Origin: JBBQVZ01 sp038211015
GTDB taxonomy: Bacteria; Actinomycetota; UBA4738; HRBIN12
Length of the DNA: 33,791 nt
Direction: 5' to 3'
Assembly: GCA_038211015.1 (NCBI GenBank)
Contig: JBBQVZ010000023.1
Span: forward strand, 1-33,791
Under the pieces are notes generated by a model that had not been told where the DNA came from, made no database searches, and worked only from the letters and a program-made list of their open reading frames with translations. Shown here one piece after another: positions 8,299 through 18,035 of the stretch. The position numbers and the translations under genes are program-made. The stretch's first letter is position 1. Each line of letters starts with the position of its first letter.

Positions 8299-9407
8299 CA
8301 ACCTTCGCTCTCCCTCTCGCTGGCCACGAGGAACCCCCGTAGCACCTGGTGCGACCGAACGAGCGCCGACGTGTCGACGCGTTCGTCGTCACGATGAGCG
8401 TACTGCGGGTCGCCGGGCCCGAAGTTGATCGCGTCCACGCCGATGGTCGCGAACTCGGCCACCGGGGTCCATGCCTGCTTCGGACCGATGTCGAGATCGC
8501 CCGCGGCGCGCAAGCGTTCGACCAACGGGTTGCGGACGACGACCGGACCCGGCGGGGCGTTGCCGATCACCGCGAGCTCGGTATCGCCGAACGAGATCAG
8601 CTCGCGAAGACGCTCCTCCGCCTCGGCGGGAGTGCGCGTCGGCGCGTAGCGGAAGTTCACGCTCGCCTCGACCCTATCCGGCACGACGTTGCCGGCGATC
8701 CCGCCCTCCATCGACGTGACGCTCACCACCTCGCGAAAGACCAACCCGTCGATCTCGACGTCCCTGGGAGGAAGGTCGGCGATCGGCGCGAGCGCGCCGA
8801 TCGCGGTGTGGATCGCATTGCGCCCCAGCCACGGACGGGCCGTGTGCGCCGCCCGTCCGCGCACGGAGATCCGAACGTTGAGGTTCCCGAGGCAGCCGAC
8901 CTCGATCGCGTTCGCGGTGGGCTCCATCACGATCGCGAGGTCGATCTCTCGAGTGACGGGGCACCGGCCGAAGAGCGGGAGGAGCGCGCTCTGGGTGATC
9001 GGCAGCTCCTCCCTTCCGAAGAAGACCAGTCCCACGTCGAGATCGGAGCCGCCCGTATGCGCGGCGATCTCGAGCATCACCGCCAGCGCCCCCTTCATGT
9101 CGGCGGAGCCCCGGCCGAGGATCGATCCGCCTTCCCGGGTGCCGGGGAAGTTCCCGTTGGAAGGGACGGTGTCGACGTGACCCGCCAGGACCACGAACGG
9201 GGCGTCCTCCCGTCTCGCGGACGGGATCGCGAACAGGACGGCGTCCTCTCGGTCGACGACGTCGAATCCCTCGGGGAGCGCGGCGGCGATCGACCCGAGG
9301 ATCGCGGCCTCGTCTCCGCTCACTGACGCGACGTTCACCAGGTCGAGCGTCCGCGCGGCGAGCCGCTCATCCAGCCCGGAATCGAGATCCTCCTGGGACA
9401 CCGTCAC
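8298..9407 (-). CDS. dapE: Succinyl-diaminopimelate desuccinylase
   Basis: 369-aa M20-family metallohydrolase that removes succinate from N-succinyl-LL-diaminopimelate. The di-zinc site is intact: H77 and D79 (AGHVDT), D103 (GSADMKG), general base E133 and ligand E134 (GREELP), E162 (VMEPT), and a C-terminal His in YAHRDDE. A dimerisation domain with RGRAAHTARPWLGRNA lies in the middle. It looks like the actinobacterial DapE lineage. The GTG start at 9407 overlaps the dapF stop by 4 nt (GTGA). Confidence 0.92.
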   Translation of the reverse strand: MTVSQEDLDSGLDERLAARTLDLVNVASVSGDEAAILGSIAAALPEGFDVVDREDAVLFAIPSARREDAPFVVLAGHVDTVPSNGNFPGTREGGSILGRGSADMKGALAVMLEIAAHTGGSDLDVGLVFFGREELPITQSALLPLFGRCPVTREIDLAIVMEPTANAIEVGCLGNLNVRISVRGRAAHTARPWLGRNAIHTAIGALAPIADLPPRDVEIDGLVFREVVSVTSMEGGIAGNVVPDRVEASVNFRYAPTRTPAEAEERLRELISFGDTELAVIGNAPPGPVVVRNPLVERLRAAGDLDIGPKQAWTPVAEFATIGVDAINFGPGDPQYAHRDDERVDTSALVRSHQVLRGFLVASERESEG

Positions 9408-10285
9408 GCGCGGACACGGCCCCGCAGACGCTCAAGGTCGACCACGCCTTCGTAGACCCGCTCGGCCTCCCCGGTCAGGAGCACCTCGCCGGTCTCCCGC
9501 CGCTCGACCTCGAGCGCGCCTCCGGGGAACCGCACGACCGTCGGATCCGGGGCCATGCCGGCCTCGTTCGCCGCCACGGCGACCGCGCAAGCTCCGCTCC
9601 CGCAGGCCATGGTCTCCCCGGAACCACGCTCCCAGACGCGGGCCTTGATCTCCTCGGGGAGCACCTGTGCGAACTCCACGTTCGTCCCTTCCGGGAACAA
9701 CTCGTGGCGCTCGAGCGCCGGACCCATGTGCGCGACGTGGAACCGGTCGGGGTCCTCATCCACGAACAGCACGAGATGCGGGTTGCCCATGGACACAGCG
9801 CTCGCCTTCACCGTCATACCTCCGCCCACGTCGAACGGCTCGGCGAGGAACGTCTCCCACGCCGGGCCCCGCATCGGGATCGAGGCTTTCGTGAATCCCG
9901 GGACGCCCATCTCCACGGTGACGCGGTGAACCTGGCCGTCCTCTTCATGCAATCGCAGCCGCCGGACGCCGCCTCCGGTCTGGATCGCGAACTCGAGCTC
10001 GTCCGACAGACCGAGGTCGTGCACCAGCTTGCCGACGCATCGCGCGCCGTTGCCGCACATCTCGGCAAGGCTCCCGTCGGCGTTGCGGTAGTCCATCACG
10101 AACGACGCGCCGGGTCGCTCCGCGCGCACCACGCGGATCACCCCGTCGGCTCCCACACCCGTGCGGCGGTGACACAGCGCAGCGACCAGCTCCGACTCCA
10201 GGGGACGCACGTCGTCCAGGTCGACCAGCATCACGAAGTCGTTGCCGGTCCCCTGGTACTTGGTGAATCGCAGCTCGTCGGTCAC
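9404..10285 (-). CDS. dapF: Diaminopimelate epimerase
   Basis: 293-aa PLP-independent epimerase converting LL- to meso-diaminopimelate, the peptidoglycan cross-link residue and lysine precursor. The two catalytic cysteines are C77 (EMCGNGARC) and C228 (ACGSGAC), each in one of the two mirror-image halves; KYQGTGNDF at the N-terminus is typical. The GTG start at 10285 overlaps the miaA stop by 4 nt; the frame extends upstream inside miaA without support. miaA-dapF adjacency is common in Actinomycetota; having dapE, dapC and dapD follow is the unusual part. Confidence 0.95.
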   Translation of the reverse strand: MTDELRFTKYQGTGNDFVMLVDLDDVRPLESELVAALCHRRTGVGADGVIRVVRAERPGASFVMDYRNADGSLAEMCGNGARCVGKLVHDLGLSDELEFAIQTGGGVRRLRLHEEDGQVHRVTVEMGVPGFTKASIPMRGPAWETFLAEPFDVGGGMTVKASAVSMGNPHLVLFVDEDPDRFHVAHMGPALERHELFPEGTNVEFAQVLPEEIKARVWERGSGETMACGSGACAVAVAANEAGMAPDPTVVRFPGGALEVERRETGEVLLTGEAERVYEGVVDLERLRGRVRA

Positions 10286-11205
10286 TCGTCCTCCAGGTAG
10301 GCGCGGATCGGCTCGAACGCCGGCATCGCGCCTCGCTCGTCCACGTCGAACCACCGGATCCGGGGGTCGCGACGGAACCACGACATCTGCCGTCTCGCGA
10401 GGTTGCCGGTCCGCCTGACCGTTGCCTCGACGGCCGATTCCAGCGTCATGTCCCCTCGCAGGTGACGCGCCAACTCAGCGTAGCCGATGGCCTGCGTGGA
10501 GGTCAGCCATCCACCGAACCCACGATCGACCAGGGCACGAACCTCGTCGAGCCAGCCGGAATCGAGCATGGAGCGCACACGATCGCCGATCCGAGCGACC
10601 AGCATCTCGCGCGGCATCCGGAGCCCGGCGGCGCGCACGGACACCGCGTCGTACCGCTCCCACGCCTGGGCGAACGACGAGAACGCCCGCCCCGTGACGG
10701 CCGACACCTCGAGGGCGCGGATCGTTCGCCGCACGTTGCCCGGATCGATCCGCGCGGCCGCGACCGGGTCCAACGCCGTTAGGCGCTCGTACATCCGCTC
10801 GGGACCCAGCGCCTCCGCCGCTCGCTCCAGCTCGGATCGTGTGGCGGGATCGGTCGCCGGGAACTCCAGATCGTCCACGACCGCGCGGAAGTAGAGGCCG
10901 GACCCTCCGACGAGGAGCGACCGGCAACCGCGCCTCCCGATCCGCTCGACTGCCACCCTCGCGGTCTCCTGGAACCGGGCGACGGAGAACGGCTCCGAGG
11001 GTTCGGCGACGTCGATCAGGTGATGCGGGACGAGCGCTCGTTCGCGCACCGAGGGCTTGGCCGTGCCGACGTCCATCCCGCGGTACACGAGCATCGAGTC
11101 GATCGAGACGATCTCGGCCCCCATGGCCTCGGCGAGGGCAAGCGACAGGTCGGTCTTGCCCACGGCCGTCGGACCGACGAGCGCGAGGGGCGGCCGTCGG
11201 GACAT
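10282..11205 (-). CDS. miaA: tRNA dimethylallyltransferase
   Basis: 307-aa P-loop prenyltransferase that adds dimethylallyl to N6 of A37 in tRNAs reading UNN codons. Walker A is GPTAVGKT at 11-18; IVSIDSMLVYRGMDVGTAKP and HHLIDV follow, and VGGSGLYFRAV and RRTIRALEV are family blocks. The ATG at 11205 was chosen because it gives the standard N-terminus and lies 11 nt after the miaB stop behind a GAGGGCGG ribosome site. The product is the substrate of MiaB, encoded just upstream. Confidence 0.95.
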   Translation of the reverse strand: MSRRPPLALVGPTAVGKTDLSLALAEAMGAEIVSIDSMLVYRGMDVGTAKPSVRERALVPHHLIDVAEPSEPFSVARFQETARVAVERIGRRGCRSLLVGGSGLYFRAVVDDLEFPATDPATRSELERAAEALGPERMYERLTALDPVAAARIDPGNVRRTIRALEVSAVTGRAFSSFAQAWERYDAVSVRAAGLRMPREMLVARIGDRVRSMLDSGWLDEVRALVDRGFGGWLTSTQAIGYAELARHLRGDMTLESAVEATVRRTGNLARRQMSWFRRDPRIRWFDVDERGAMPAFEPIRAYLEDE

Positions 11206-11216
11206 GCCGGCCGCCC

Positions 11217-12560
11217 TCAGACGGCCACGGCCTCCGGCGAGGGCACGAGCTCCCCCGTCAGATGGTGCGCGGATGCCGCCGTGATCCGGGCATGCACGAA
11301 CGTGCCCGGCTCGAGCGCGTCCGGCAGGTGCACGATCCGGTTCGTCCGCGTGCGGGCTTGGGTCGACGGTCCCCGCTTGCCCGCGCCCTCCACCAACACC
11401 TCGAACGTCCCACTCACCTGCGCGCGCGAGCGGTCGAGCGAGATCCGCTGCTGCAGCTCGACGAGGCGATCGAAGCGCTCCTGCACGACCTCCTTGGGGA
11501 TCTGATCGTCGAACGTGGAGGCGAGCGTGCCCGGCCTCGGCGAGTACTGGAACGTGTACGCGCTGTCGAACCTCGCCCGCTCGACCACGTCGAGCGTCTC
11601 GGCGAAGTCGACCTCGGTCTCCCCGGGGAACCCCACGATGATGTCCGTCGAGACCGCGACGTCGGGGATGGCCGTGCGGATCGCTTCGAGCCAGCCCAGG
11701 TAGCGATCGCGCCGGTACGAGCGCCGCATCGCCTTGAGCACGCCATCCGAGCCGGATTGCAGCGGGAAGTGGATGTGCTCGCAGACGGCGGGCGTCTCGG
11801 CCATGGCCTCGATCACGTCCGGCGTGAAGTCGTGCGGGTGCGGAGACGTGAACCGCACCCGCCGTATGCCGTCGACCTGACCCACCTGCCGCAGGAGCTC
11901 GCCGAACAACGGTCGGTTCGACGAGCCCGGGACCGTCATGTCGCGCCCGTACGTGTTCACGTTCTGCCCGAGCAGCGTGACCTCGACCACCCCGTTCCCG
12001 GCGAGCCCCTGCACCTCCGCCAGGATGTCGCCGATCGAGCGAGACCGCTGCGGTCCCCGGACCAGCGGCACGATGCAGAAGGTGCATGCGTTGTCGCAAC
12101 CGGGCGCGATCGACACCCAGGCTCGGAACGGGTCGTGACGTGCAGACGGCAGCGCGCTGGGGAAGACCTCCGTGGACTCGCGGACGTCCATCTGCGGCCC
12201 TTCGCGGTCTGAGGCCTTCAGCAGCTCGAGGAGTTGCGGCAATGCATGCGTGCCGACGACGACGTCCACCCATGGCGCACGGCGCTGGATCTCGCCTCGA
12301 TCCTTCTGCGCCAGGCAGCCCGCCACGACGATGCGGAGGTTGGGATCCTTGTCCTTCAGCGGCTTCAGGTGTCCCAGGTTGCCGTAGAGCCGATTGTCCG
12401 CGTTCTCACGGATGGCGCACGTGTTGAACACCACCACACCCGCGGCGGCCATGTCGTCGGTCGGCGTCATGCCGTCGGCCGTGAGCAGTCCCCCGATGCG
12501 CTCGGAGTCGTGCTCGTTCATCTGGCACCCGAAGGTGCGGATCAGATACTTCCTGTCCAC
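11217..12560 (-). CDS. miaB: tRNA-i6A37 methylthiotransferase
   Basis: 447-aa radical-SAM methylthiotransferase converting i6A37 to ms2i6A37. The N-terminal UPF0004 domain carries cluster cysteines C12, C48 and C82; the radical-SAM motif is C155-xxx-C159-xx-C162; a TRAM domain ends the protein (about 375-440). The start is GTG at 12560, 14 nt after the rny stop, with no clear ribosome site, so coupling to rny is likely. Homologs also start at about YLIRTFGCQMN, so the start is well placed. RimO (ribosomal S12) is the main alternative, but the neighbouring miaA and the NTCAIRENADNRLYGNLG block favour MiaB. Confidence 0.95.
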   Translation of the reverse strand: MDRKYLIRTFGCQMNEHDSERIGGLLTADGMTPTDDMAAAGVVVFNTCAIRENADNRLYGNLGHLKPLKDKDPNLRIVVAGCLAQKDRGEIQRRAPWVDVVVGTHALPQLLELLKASDREGPQMDVRESTEVFPSALPSARHDPFRAWVSIAPGCDNACTFCIVPLVRGPQRSRSIGDILAEVQGLAGNGVVEVTLLGQNVNTYGRDMTVPGSSNRPLFGELLRQVGQVDGIRRVRFTSPHPHDFTPDVIEAMAETPAVCEHIHFPLQSGSDGVLKAMRRSYRRDRYLGWLEAIRTAIPDVAVSTDIIVGFPGETEVDFAETLDVVERARFDSAYTFQYSPRPGTLASTFDDQIPKEVVQERFDRLVELQQRISLDRSRAQVSGTFEVLVEGAGKRGPSTQARTRTNRIVHLPDALEPGTFVHARITAASAHHLTGELVPSPEAVAV

Positions 12561-12574
12561 GGTGTCGAGGCTAC

Positions 12575-14107
12575 CTACTTCGCGTACTCCACGGCGCGGG
12601 TCTCCCGGACGACCGTGATCTTGATCTGACCGGGGTACTGCAGCTCCTCCTCGACCTGCTTCGCGATGTCCCGGGCGATCACCTGCGCGTGGATGTCGTC
12701 CACGTCCTCCGGCTTGACCATCACGCGCACCTCGCGGCCCGCCTGCATGGCGTAGGTCTTCTCCACCCCCGGCATCGCGGTGCAGATCTCCTCGAGGCGC
12801 TGCAGCCGTTTGACATAGGTCTCGAGCGATTCACGGCGAGCCCCGGGGCGTCCGCCGCTGATCGAGTCGGCGATCTGGGCGAGCACGGCGTCGACGGAGT
12901 GTTGCTCGACCTCGCCGTGGTGCGACTCGATGCAGTGCACGACCTCCGGGCTCTCCTTCAGGCGGCGCGCGATCTCGGCGCCGATGATGGCGTGCGAACC
13001 CTCGATCTCGTGGGTCACGGCCTTCCCGATGTCATGCAGGAACGCGCCCCGCTTGGCGATCGTCCCGTCCACGCCGATCTCGGCGGCGAGCGCTGAGGCG
13101 ATGTGCGCGGACTCCACCAGATGCTTCAGCACGTTCTGGCCGTACGACGTGCGGTACTGCAGGCGCCCCAGCAGCTTGATCATCTCCGCATGGATGTCGG
13201 TGATGCCGACCTCGGCGACGGCGTCCTCTCCCGCCCGCCGGATCTGCTCCTCCAACTCGCGCAAGGACCGCTCGTGGATCTCCTCGATACGCGCCGGATG
13301 GATCCGACCATCCCCGACGAGCTTCTCGAGCGTCATGCGAGCCGCCTCGCGACGGACCGGGTCGAAGCACGACAGGACCACCGCCTCGGGCGTGTCGTCG
13401 ACGATGAGGTTCACGCCGGTCGTGGCCTCGAAGGCGCGGATGTTGCGTCCCTCGCGCCCGATGATGCGGCCCTTCATGTCTTCGCTCGGGAGCGCGAACA
13501 CCGACACGGTGGACTCCGCCGTCTGCTCGGACGCGACGCGCTGGATGGCGATCGTCACGATCTTCCGGGCGCGCTCATCGCCCTCCTCCCGCGCCCGCTG
13601 CTCGATCTCGCGGACCTGGGTCATAGCCCCACGCTTCGCCTCCTCCACCACCTGCGCCACGAGATGATCCTTGGCCTCGGTGGAGGTCATGCCGGCGATC
13701 CGCTCGAGCTCGGTCCGATGCTGGTCGGCCGCCTTCTCCAACTGCTCCCGAACGAACTGGAGCTTCTCGTCTCGCTCCTGAAGCTCCAGCGTCCGCGACT
13801 CGATCGTCGACACCCGCTTGCGCAGGTCGGTCTCCGATTCCAGGATGCGGTTCTCCAGACGCGAGATCTCCTCGCGGCGAGCCCGCACGTCCTCCTCCGC
13901 CTCGCGCCGGATGGTGCTGGCTTCCTCGCGCGCCTCCTGGATGGCACGAACACGGGTCGCGTCGGCTTCGCGCTCCGCTTCCAGCAGGGACTTCTGCGCT
14001 CGCGCCTCGGTGCTTTGGGCATCCGAGGCGGCCATCGTCTTACGGATCAGGAATCCCGCGGCGACCCCCACCGCGAGGGCAAGGATGCCGACCACTACTG
14101 GGACCAT
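12575..14107 (-). CDS. rny: Ribonuclease Y
   Basis: 510-aa membrane-anchored endoribonuclease that starts mRNA decay. Order: transmembrane segment 3-21, long charged coiled coil to about 195, KH domain with GRIIGREGRNIR at 213-224, HD domain with FLHDIGKA (H358/D359), and a C-terminal region ending EYAK. Length is normal. The frame reaches a GTG at 14122, but GGGAGGA sits just before the ATG at 14107 as a ribosome site, so 14107 is used. The 225 bp between recX and rny (14108-14332) hold no gene and no promoter I would defend, although a TTGACC at 14258-14253 on the minus strand is a -35 candidate. RNase J and PNPase are in the same window. Confidence 0.96.
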   Translation of the reverse strand: MVPVVVGILALAVGVAAGFLIRKTMAASDAQSTEARAQKSLLEAEREADATRVRAIQEAREEASTIRREAEEDVRARREEISRLENRILESETDLRKRVSTIESRTLELQERDEKLQFVREQLEKAADQHRTELERIAGMTSTEAKDHLVAQVVEEAKRGAMTQVREIEQRAREEGDERARKIVTIAIQRVASEQTAESTVSVFALPSEDMKGRIIGREGRNIRAFEATTGVNLIVDDTPEAVVLSCFDPVRREAARMTLEKLVGDGRIHPARIEEIHERSLRELEEQIRRAGEDAVAEVGITDIHAEMIKLLGRLQYRTSYGQNVLKHLVESAHIASALAAEIGVDGTIAKRGAFLHDIGKAVTHEIEGSHAIIGAEIARRLKESPEVVHCIESHHGEVEQHSVDAVLAQIADSISGGRPGARRESLETYVKRLQRLEEICTAMPGVEKTYAMQAGREVRVMVKPEDVDDIHAQVIARDIAKQVEEELQYPGQIKITVVRETRAVEYAK

Positions 14108-14332
14108 CGTTCCTCCCAACACACGTCGAACGCGTCTTGAGAGAAGAACCTCGGAAGGTCCCGCCGTCCTCTAGGGGCTGGTACGTGTGAGGGAGGTCAC
14201 GGCGCGCGCCTCGCCAACGGCGAAACACGCCCCGCACATCGTCGATCTTCCGTTCTGGTCTCGGTCAACTCGCTCACAGGGCCTCGTGGGTGGACGTCGG
14301 GTTCTTCGTTCGTTCTTCTCGTGTTCACGATG

Positions 14333-14872
14333 CTACGGCCGCGTGAACCCTGAGGCAAGGTTGCCGTGGTCATCGGCCGCCCCGTCCGCATCGATGGCCA
14401 GCGCCCGCCTGGCGGCCTGCCGGGCCATCTCCGGGCTGTAACCCCGTCTGACCAGCAACGATGTCAGCCTGGAGAACGCCTTGGCCGGCTCGACGGATCC
14501 GAGCCGAGACGCCCTGGAGCGAGCCAGCGCGTGAGCTCGCTCCTCCTCATCGCCGGCACCTTCCAGGGTGGCCTCGATGACGTCCGGGGAGACGCCGGCG
14601 GCCATCAGGGTCCCCACGACGGCTCTGCGACCCGACCGTTTGACCCCGAACGCGTGGTCGGCGACCTGCCGGGCGAACGCCTCGTCGTCGACCAGACCGA
14701 CCCGTTCGAGTCGCTCCAGGACGTCCGTGACCTCTTCGGTTCCGAACCCCGCCTGGAGCAGGCGCCGCTCCAGCTCCCGTCGGCTCCGGGCCCGCACGGC
14801 CAGCAGGCCAAGGGCGCGCTCGTGACAGCTCTTCGGGTTCTTGGGCTTGCCGCGCGAGCCCCGGCCGCCCAT
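14333..14872 (-). CDS. recX: Regulatory protein RecX
   Basis: 179-aa RecA modulator that binds inside the RecA filament groove. It is built of three-helix repeats: ERALGLLAVRARSRREL near 18-34, GLVDDEAFARQVADH near 59-73 and RRGYSPEMARQA near 142-153, typical of RecX. The ATG at 14872 follows the recA stop by 7 nt with no separate ribosome site, so it is probably expressed by coupling and SOS-induced with recA. Sequence conservation is loose in this family; the recA neighbour makes the call firm. Confidence 0.92.
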   Translation of the reverse strand: MGGRGSRGKPKNPKSCHERALGLLAVRARSRRELERRLLQAGFGTEEVTDVLERLERVGLVDDEAFARQVADHAFGVKRSGRRAVVGTLMAAGVSPDVIEATLEGAGDEEERAHALARSRASRLGSVEPAKAFSRLTSLLVRRGYSPEMARQAARRALAIDADGAADDHGNLASGFTRP

Positions 14873-14879
14873 CGACGGA

Positions 14880-15998
<1,119 letters not shown>

Positions 15999-16141
15999 CC
16001 CCGAGTCCTCCTTGTGCCCTCTCGGCTCGCCGGTGAGGAGGATCCGGCGACGCTCGTCTCCCATCGCGGAGACCTTACCGAGTGGCTCTGACATAAGTTA
16101 CACCCCTGTCATCCGACGGGTACAGCGACACAGACGGGCGA

Positions 16142-16170
16142 AGGCTACTCGAACAGATGTTCGAACACAA
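16142..16170 (-). promoter_or_regulatory. Putative recA promoter
   Basis: Minus-strand TTGTGT (16170-16165), 17-bp spacer, TAGCCT (16147-16142). It sits in the 181-bp gap between the thpR stop and the recA start, so recA-recX can be read independently of cinA-thpR. The spacer is filled by a LexA box. Confidence 0.6.
16150..16163. promoter_or_regulatory. LexA (SOS) box of recA
   Basis: CGAACAGATGTTCG matches the LexA consensus at every defined base. It lies 1 nt from the -35 and 2 nt from the -10 of the putative recA promoter, exactly the geometry of the LysM-gene promoter. Confidence 0.92.
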
Positions 16171-16179
16171 GCACCCTCG

Positions 16180-16776
16180 TCATCCACCGAGCGGGAACGT
16201 CCGGAGGGGCTCGTACGTCGGGGCTCCTGCGTCGAGGTGGCTCCGGAACAGGATCACCCGGTCAGCGGGGAACGGCTCCGAGACGAGGGGCGTCTCGGAG
16301 TAGAGGTCGGGCAGATGGATCGGCGGCTCGGAACGCGCCACCGTCAGGTGCGGATGGAACCGGCGCATCTCCGGCCGGAACGTCTCCGCGAGCGCCGACT
16401 CGAGACCGGTCACGAGCGCGGCGAGGCCCTCTGCCTGGTCCTCGATCCCCGCCCAGAGGACCCTGGCCCTCTGGGCGGACGGGAACGCACCCAGGCCGCT
16501 GACCCGCACCTCGGCGGGCGGGTTCGTGTCGGCGATCTGTTCCACCGTCTCCTCGACCCACGGCGTCAGGCGCACCGGGGTCCTGCCCAGGAACTTCAGC
16601 GTCACGTGCCAGTTCTCCGACGGGATCCAGCGAGCGTTCGGAAAGGACGCGCGCCATGGAAGGATCGCCTCGTTCACGACCTCCCGGACCGGACCCGGCA
16701 CCTCGACGGCGAGGAACAGTCGGCTCGCCGGCTCTCCGGCACGCTGCGATGCGTCGTCCTTCACCTCATCGCTCAC
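16180..16776 (-). CDS. thpR: RNA 2',3'-cyclic 3'-phosphodiesterase (2'-5' RNA ligase family)
   Basis: 198-aa 2H-phosphoesterase. Its two HxTx motifs are H57-V-T59 (NWHVTLKFLG) and H143-L-T145 (HPHLTVAR), the diagnostic pair of the LigT/ThpR family, which hydrolyses 2',3'-cyclic phosphates on RNA ends. The cellular substrate is not established. The GTG start at 16776 overlaps the cinA stop by 4 nt. It lies between cinA and recA, a place where this family is often found. The N-terminal 17 residues before RLFLAVEVP are extra and may mean a later true start. Confidence 0.93.
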   Translation of the reverse strand: MSDEVKDDASQRAGEPASRLFLAVEVPGPVREVVNEAILPWRASFPNARWIPSENWHVTLKFLGRTPVRLTPWVEETVEQIADTNPPAEVRVSGLGAFPSAQRARVLWAGIEDQAEGLAALVTGLESALAETFRPEMRRFHPHLTVARSEPPIHLPDLYSETPLVSEPFPADRVILFRSHLDAGAPTYEPLRTFPLGG

Positions 16777-18035
16777 AGGTCCGAGCCAGGAAGGGGCACG
16801 CCTTCAAGGTATCGCCGCACCAGATCCAACCCCGCCTGCTCCGCCCAGCGTCGCACGCGGAACCGCTCCCCCGGCACCCGGAAGCCGCGCGCGTGTCGCA
16901 CGTCCCCGGCGTCGAACGCGATCCACACCGTCCCCGGATCGGCCCCGGCATGCGCTCGCGGACCGGCTGCGCCCGTCAACGCCAGACCGACGTCGGCCCT
17001 GAACACGCGGCGGGACCCCGCGGCCATCTCGAGGGCGCAGCGCTCGCTCACCACGCCCGGCCCGTCGATCGTCTCCTGCGACACGCCGAGGACGTCCCGC
17101 TTCGCCTCCGCCGTGTAGACGACCGCTGAGCCAAGGAAGTAGTCCGACGCGCCCGGCTCGGAGGTCAGCCGGGCCCCCACGCCGCCTCCCGTGAGGGATT
17201 CCGCGCACGCGAGGGTTGTGCCGGAGGCCCGAAGGAGCCGGCCGACCGCGACCTCGAGCTCCTCGTCGTCGGCGGTGAAGACGGCATCTCCGAGTCGGGC
17301 GCGCACCTCGTCCGCCAGCGGGGCGAGCAACGACTCCGCTTGTGCTTCCGTCGGCGCCTTGGCGGTGAGGCGGACCTTCACCTCGCTCGACGACGCCAGG
17401 TACGCGACGCTCGGATTGGACGATGCCTCGAAGAGGTCGCGCAGCCTCTCGGCCACCCTCGACTCGCCGAGGCTGGCGGACCGGAGCGTCCGCGACACGA
17501 TCGTCGCGGGGCCGGCGAGCGACGAGAGCTCGGGAAGGATGGTCCCCTCCATCATCTCCTCCATCTCGATGGGAACACCGGGGACCGCGTAGATCCGTGT
17601 GCCGTCGGGAAGCTCCGCCACCAGTCCGGGCGCGGTACCGCGAACGGGCGTGATGGTGCGCATGCCGTCGGGGACATCGGCCTGGCGAAGGTTGCTGAGC
17701 GGCATGTCTCCGCGGCCGTATCCGGCGAACTTCTCGCGCAGCAGCGCTTCGATCTCGGGATGGCGCAGCATCCGGAGGCCGAGGAGCTCCGCGATGGCAT
17801 CGCGCGTCAGGTCGTCCTCGGTCGGCCCGAGCCCGCCGGTCACGATCACGACGTCGGCCCGGTCGAGCGCCACACGGAGCACGTCGACGATCCGGGGAAC
17901 GTTGTCGCCGACCGCCTGGTGGTGCATGACGTCCACCCCCACGGTGGCGAGCCGTTCGGAGATCCATCGGGCGTTCGTGTTGGCGATCTGCCCGAGCAGC
18001 AGCTCGGTCCCGACACCGACGACCTCGGCCCTCAC
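16773..18035 (-). CDS. cinA: CinA: competence/damage-inducible protein, nucleotide-binding N-domain plus PncC-type amidase
   Basis: 420 aa. The N-terminal molybdopterin-binding-fold domain (about 1-170) begins EVVGVGTELLLGQIANTNA with VTGGLGPTEDD near 65-75, as in COG1058 pyrophosphatases. The C-terminal domain (about 255-410) is the nicotinamide-nucleotide amidase fold (ACAESLTGGGVGARLT, LALTGAAGP). Together they are thought to recycle NAD by-products; a competence role is known only in some Firmicutes. The usual AESCTGG Cys is replaced by Leu (SLTGG). The GTG start at 18035 overlaps the upstream stop by 4 nt (GTGA). cinA next to recA is widely conserved. Confidence 0.94.
   Translation of the reverse strand: MRAEVVGVGTELLLGQIANTNARWISERLATVGVDVMHHQAVGDNVPRIVDVLRVALDRADVVIVTGGLGPTEDDLTRDAIAELLGLRMLRHPEIEALLREKFAGYGRGDMPLSNLRQADVPDGMRTITPVRGTAPGLVAELPDGTRIYAVPGVPIEMEEMMEGTILPELSSLAGPATIVSRTLRSASLGESRVAERLRDLFEASSNPSVAYLASSSEVKVRLTAKAPTEAQAESLLAPLADEVRARLGDAVFTADDEELEVAVGRLLRASGTTLACAESLTGGGVGARLTSEPGASDYFLGSAVVYTAEAKRDVLGVSQETIDGPGVVSERCALEMAAGSRRVFRADVGLALTGAAGPRAHAGADPGTVWIAFDAGDVRHARGFRVPGERFRVRRWAEQAGLDLVRRYLEGVPLPGSDL

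Noticed and set aside
10282..12273. 663-aa reading of miaA
   Set aside because: The upstream 356 codons lie over miaB in another frame and resemble no protein; the MiaA N-terminus starts at 11205.
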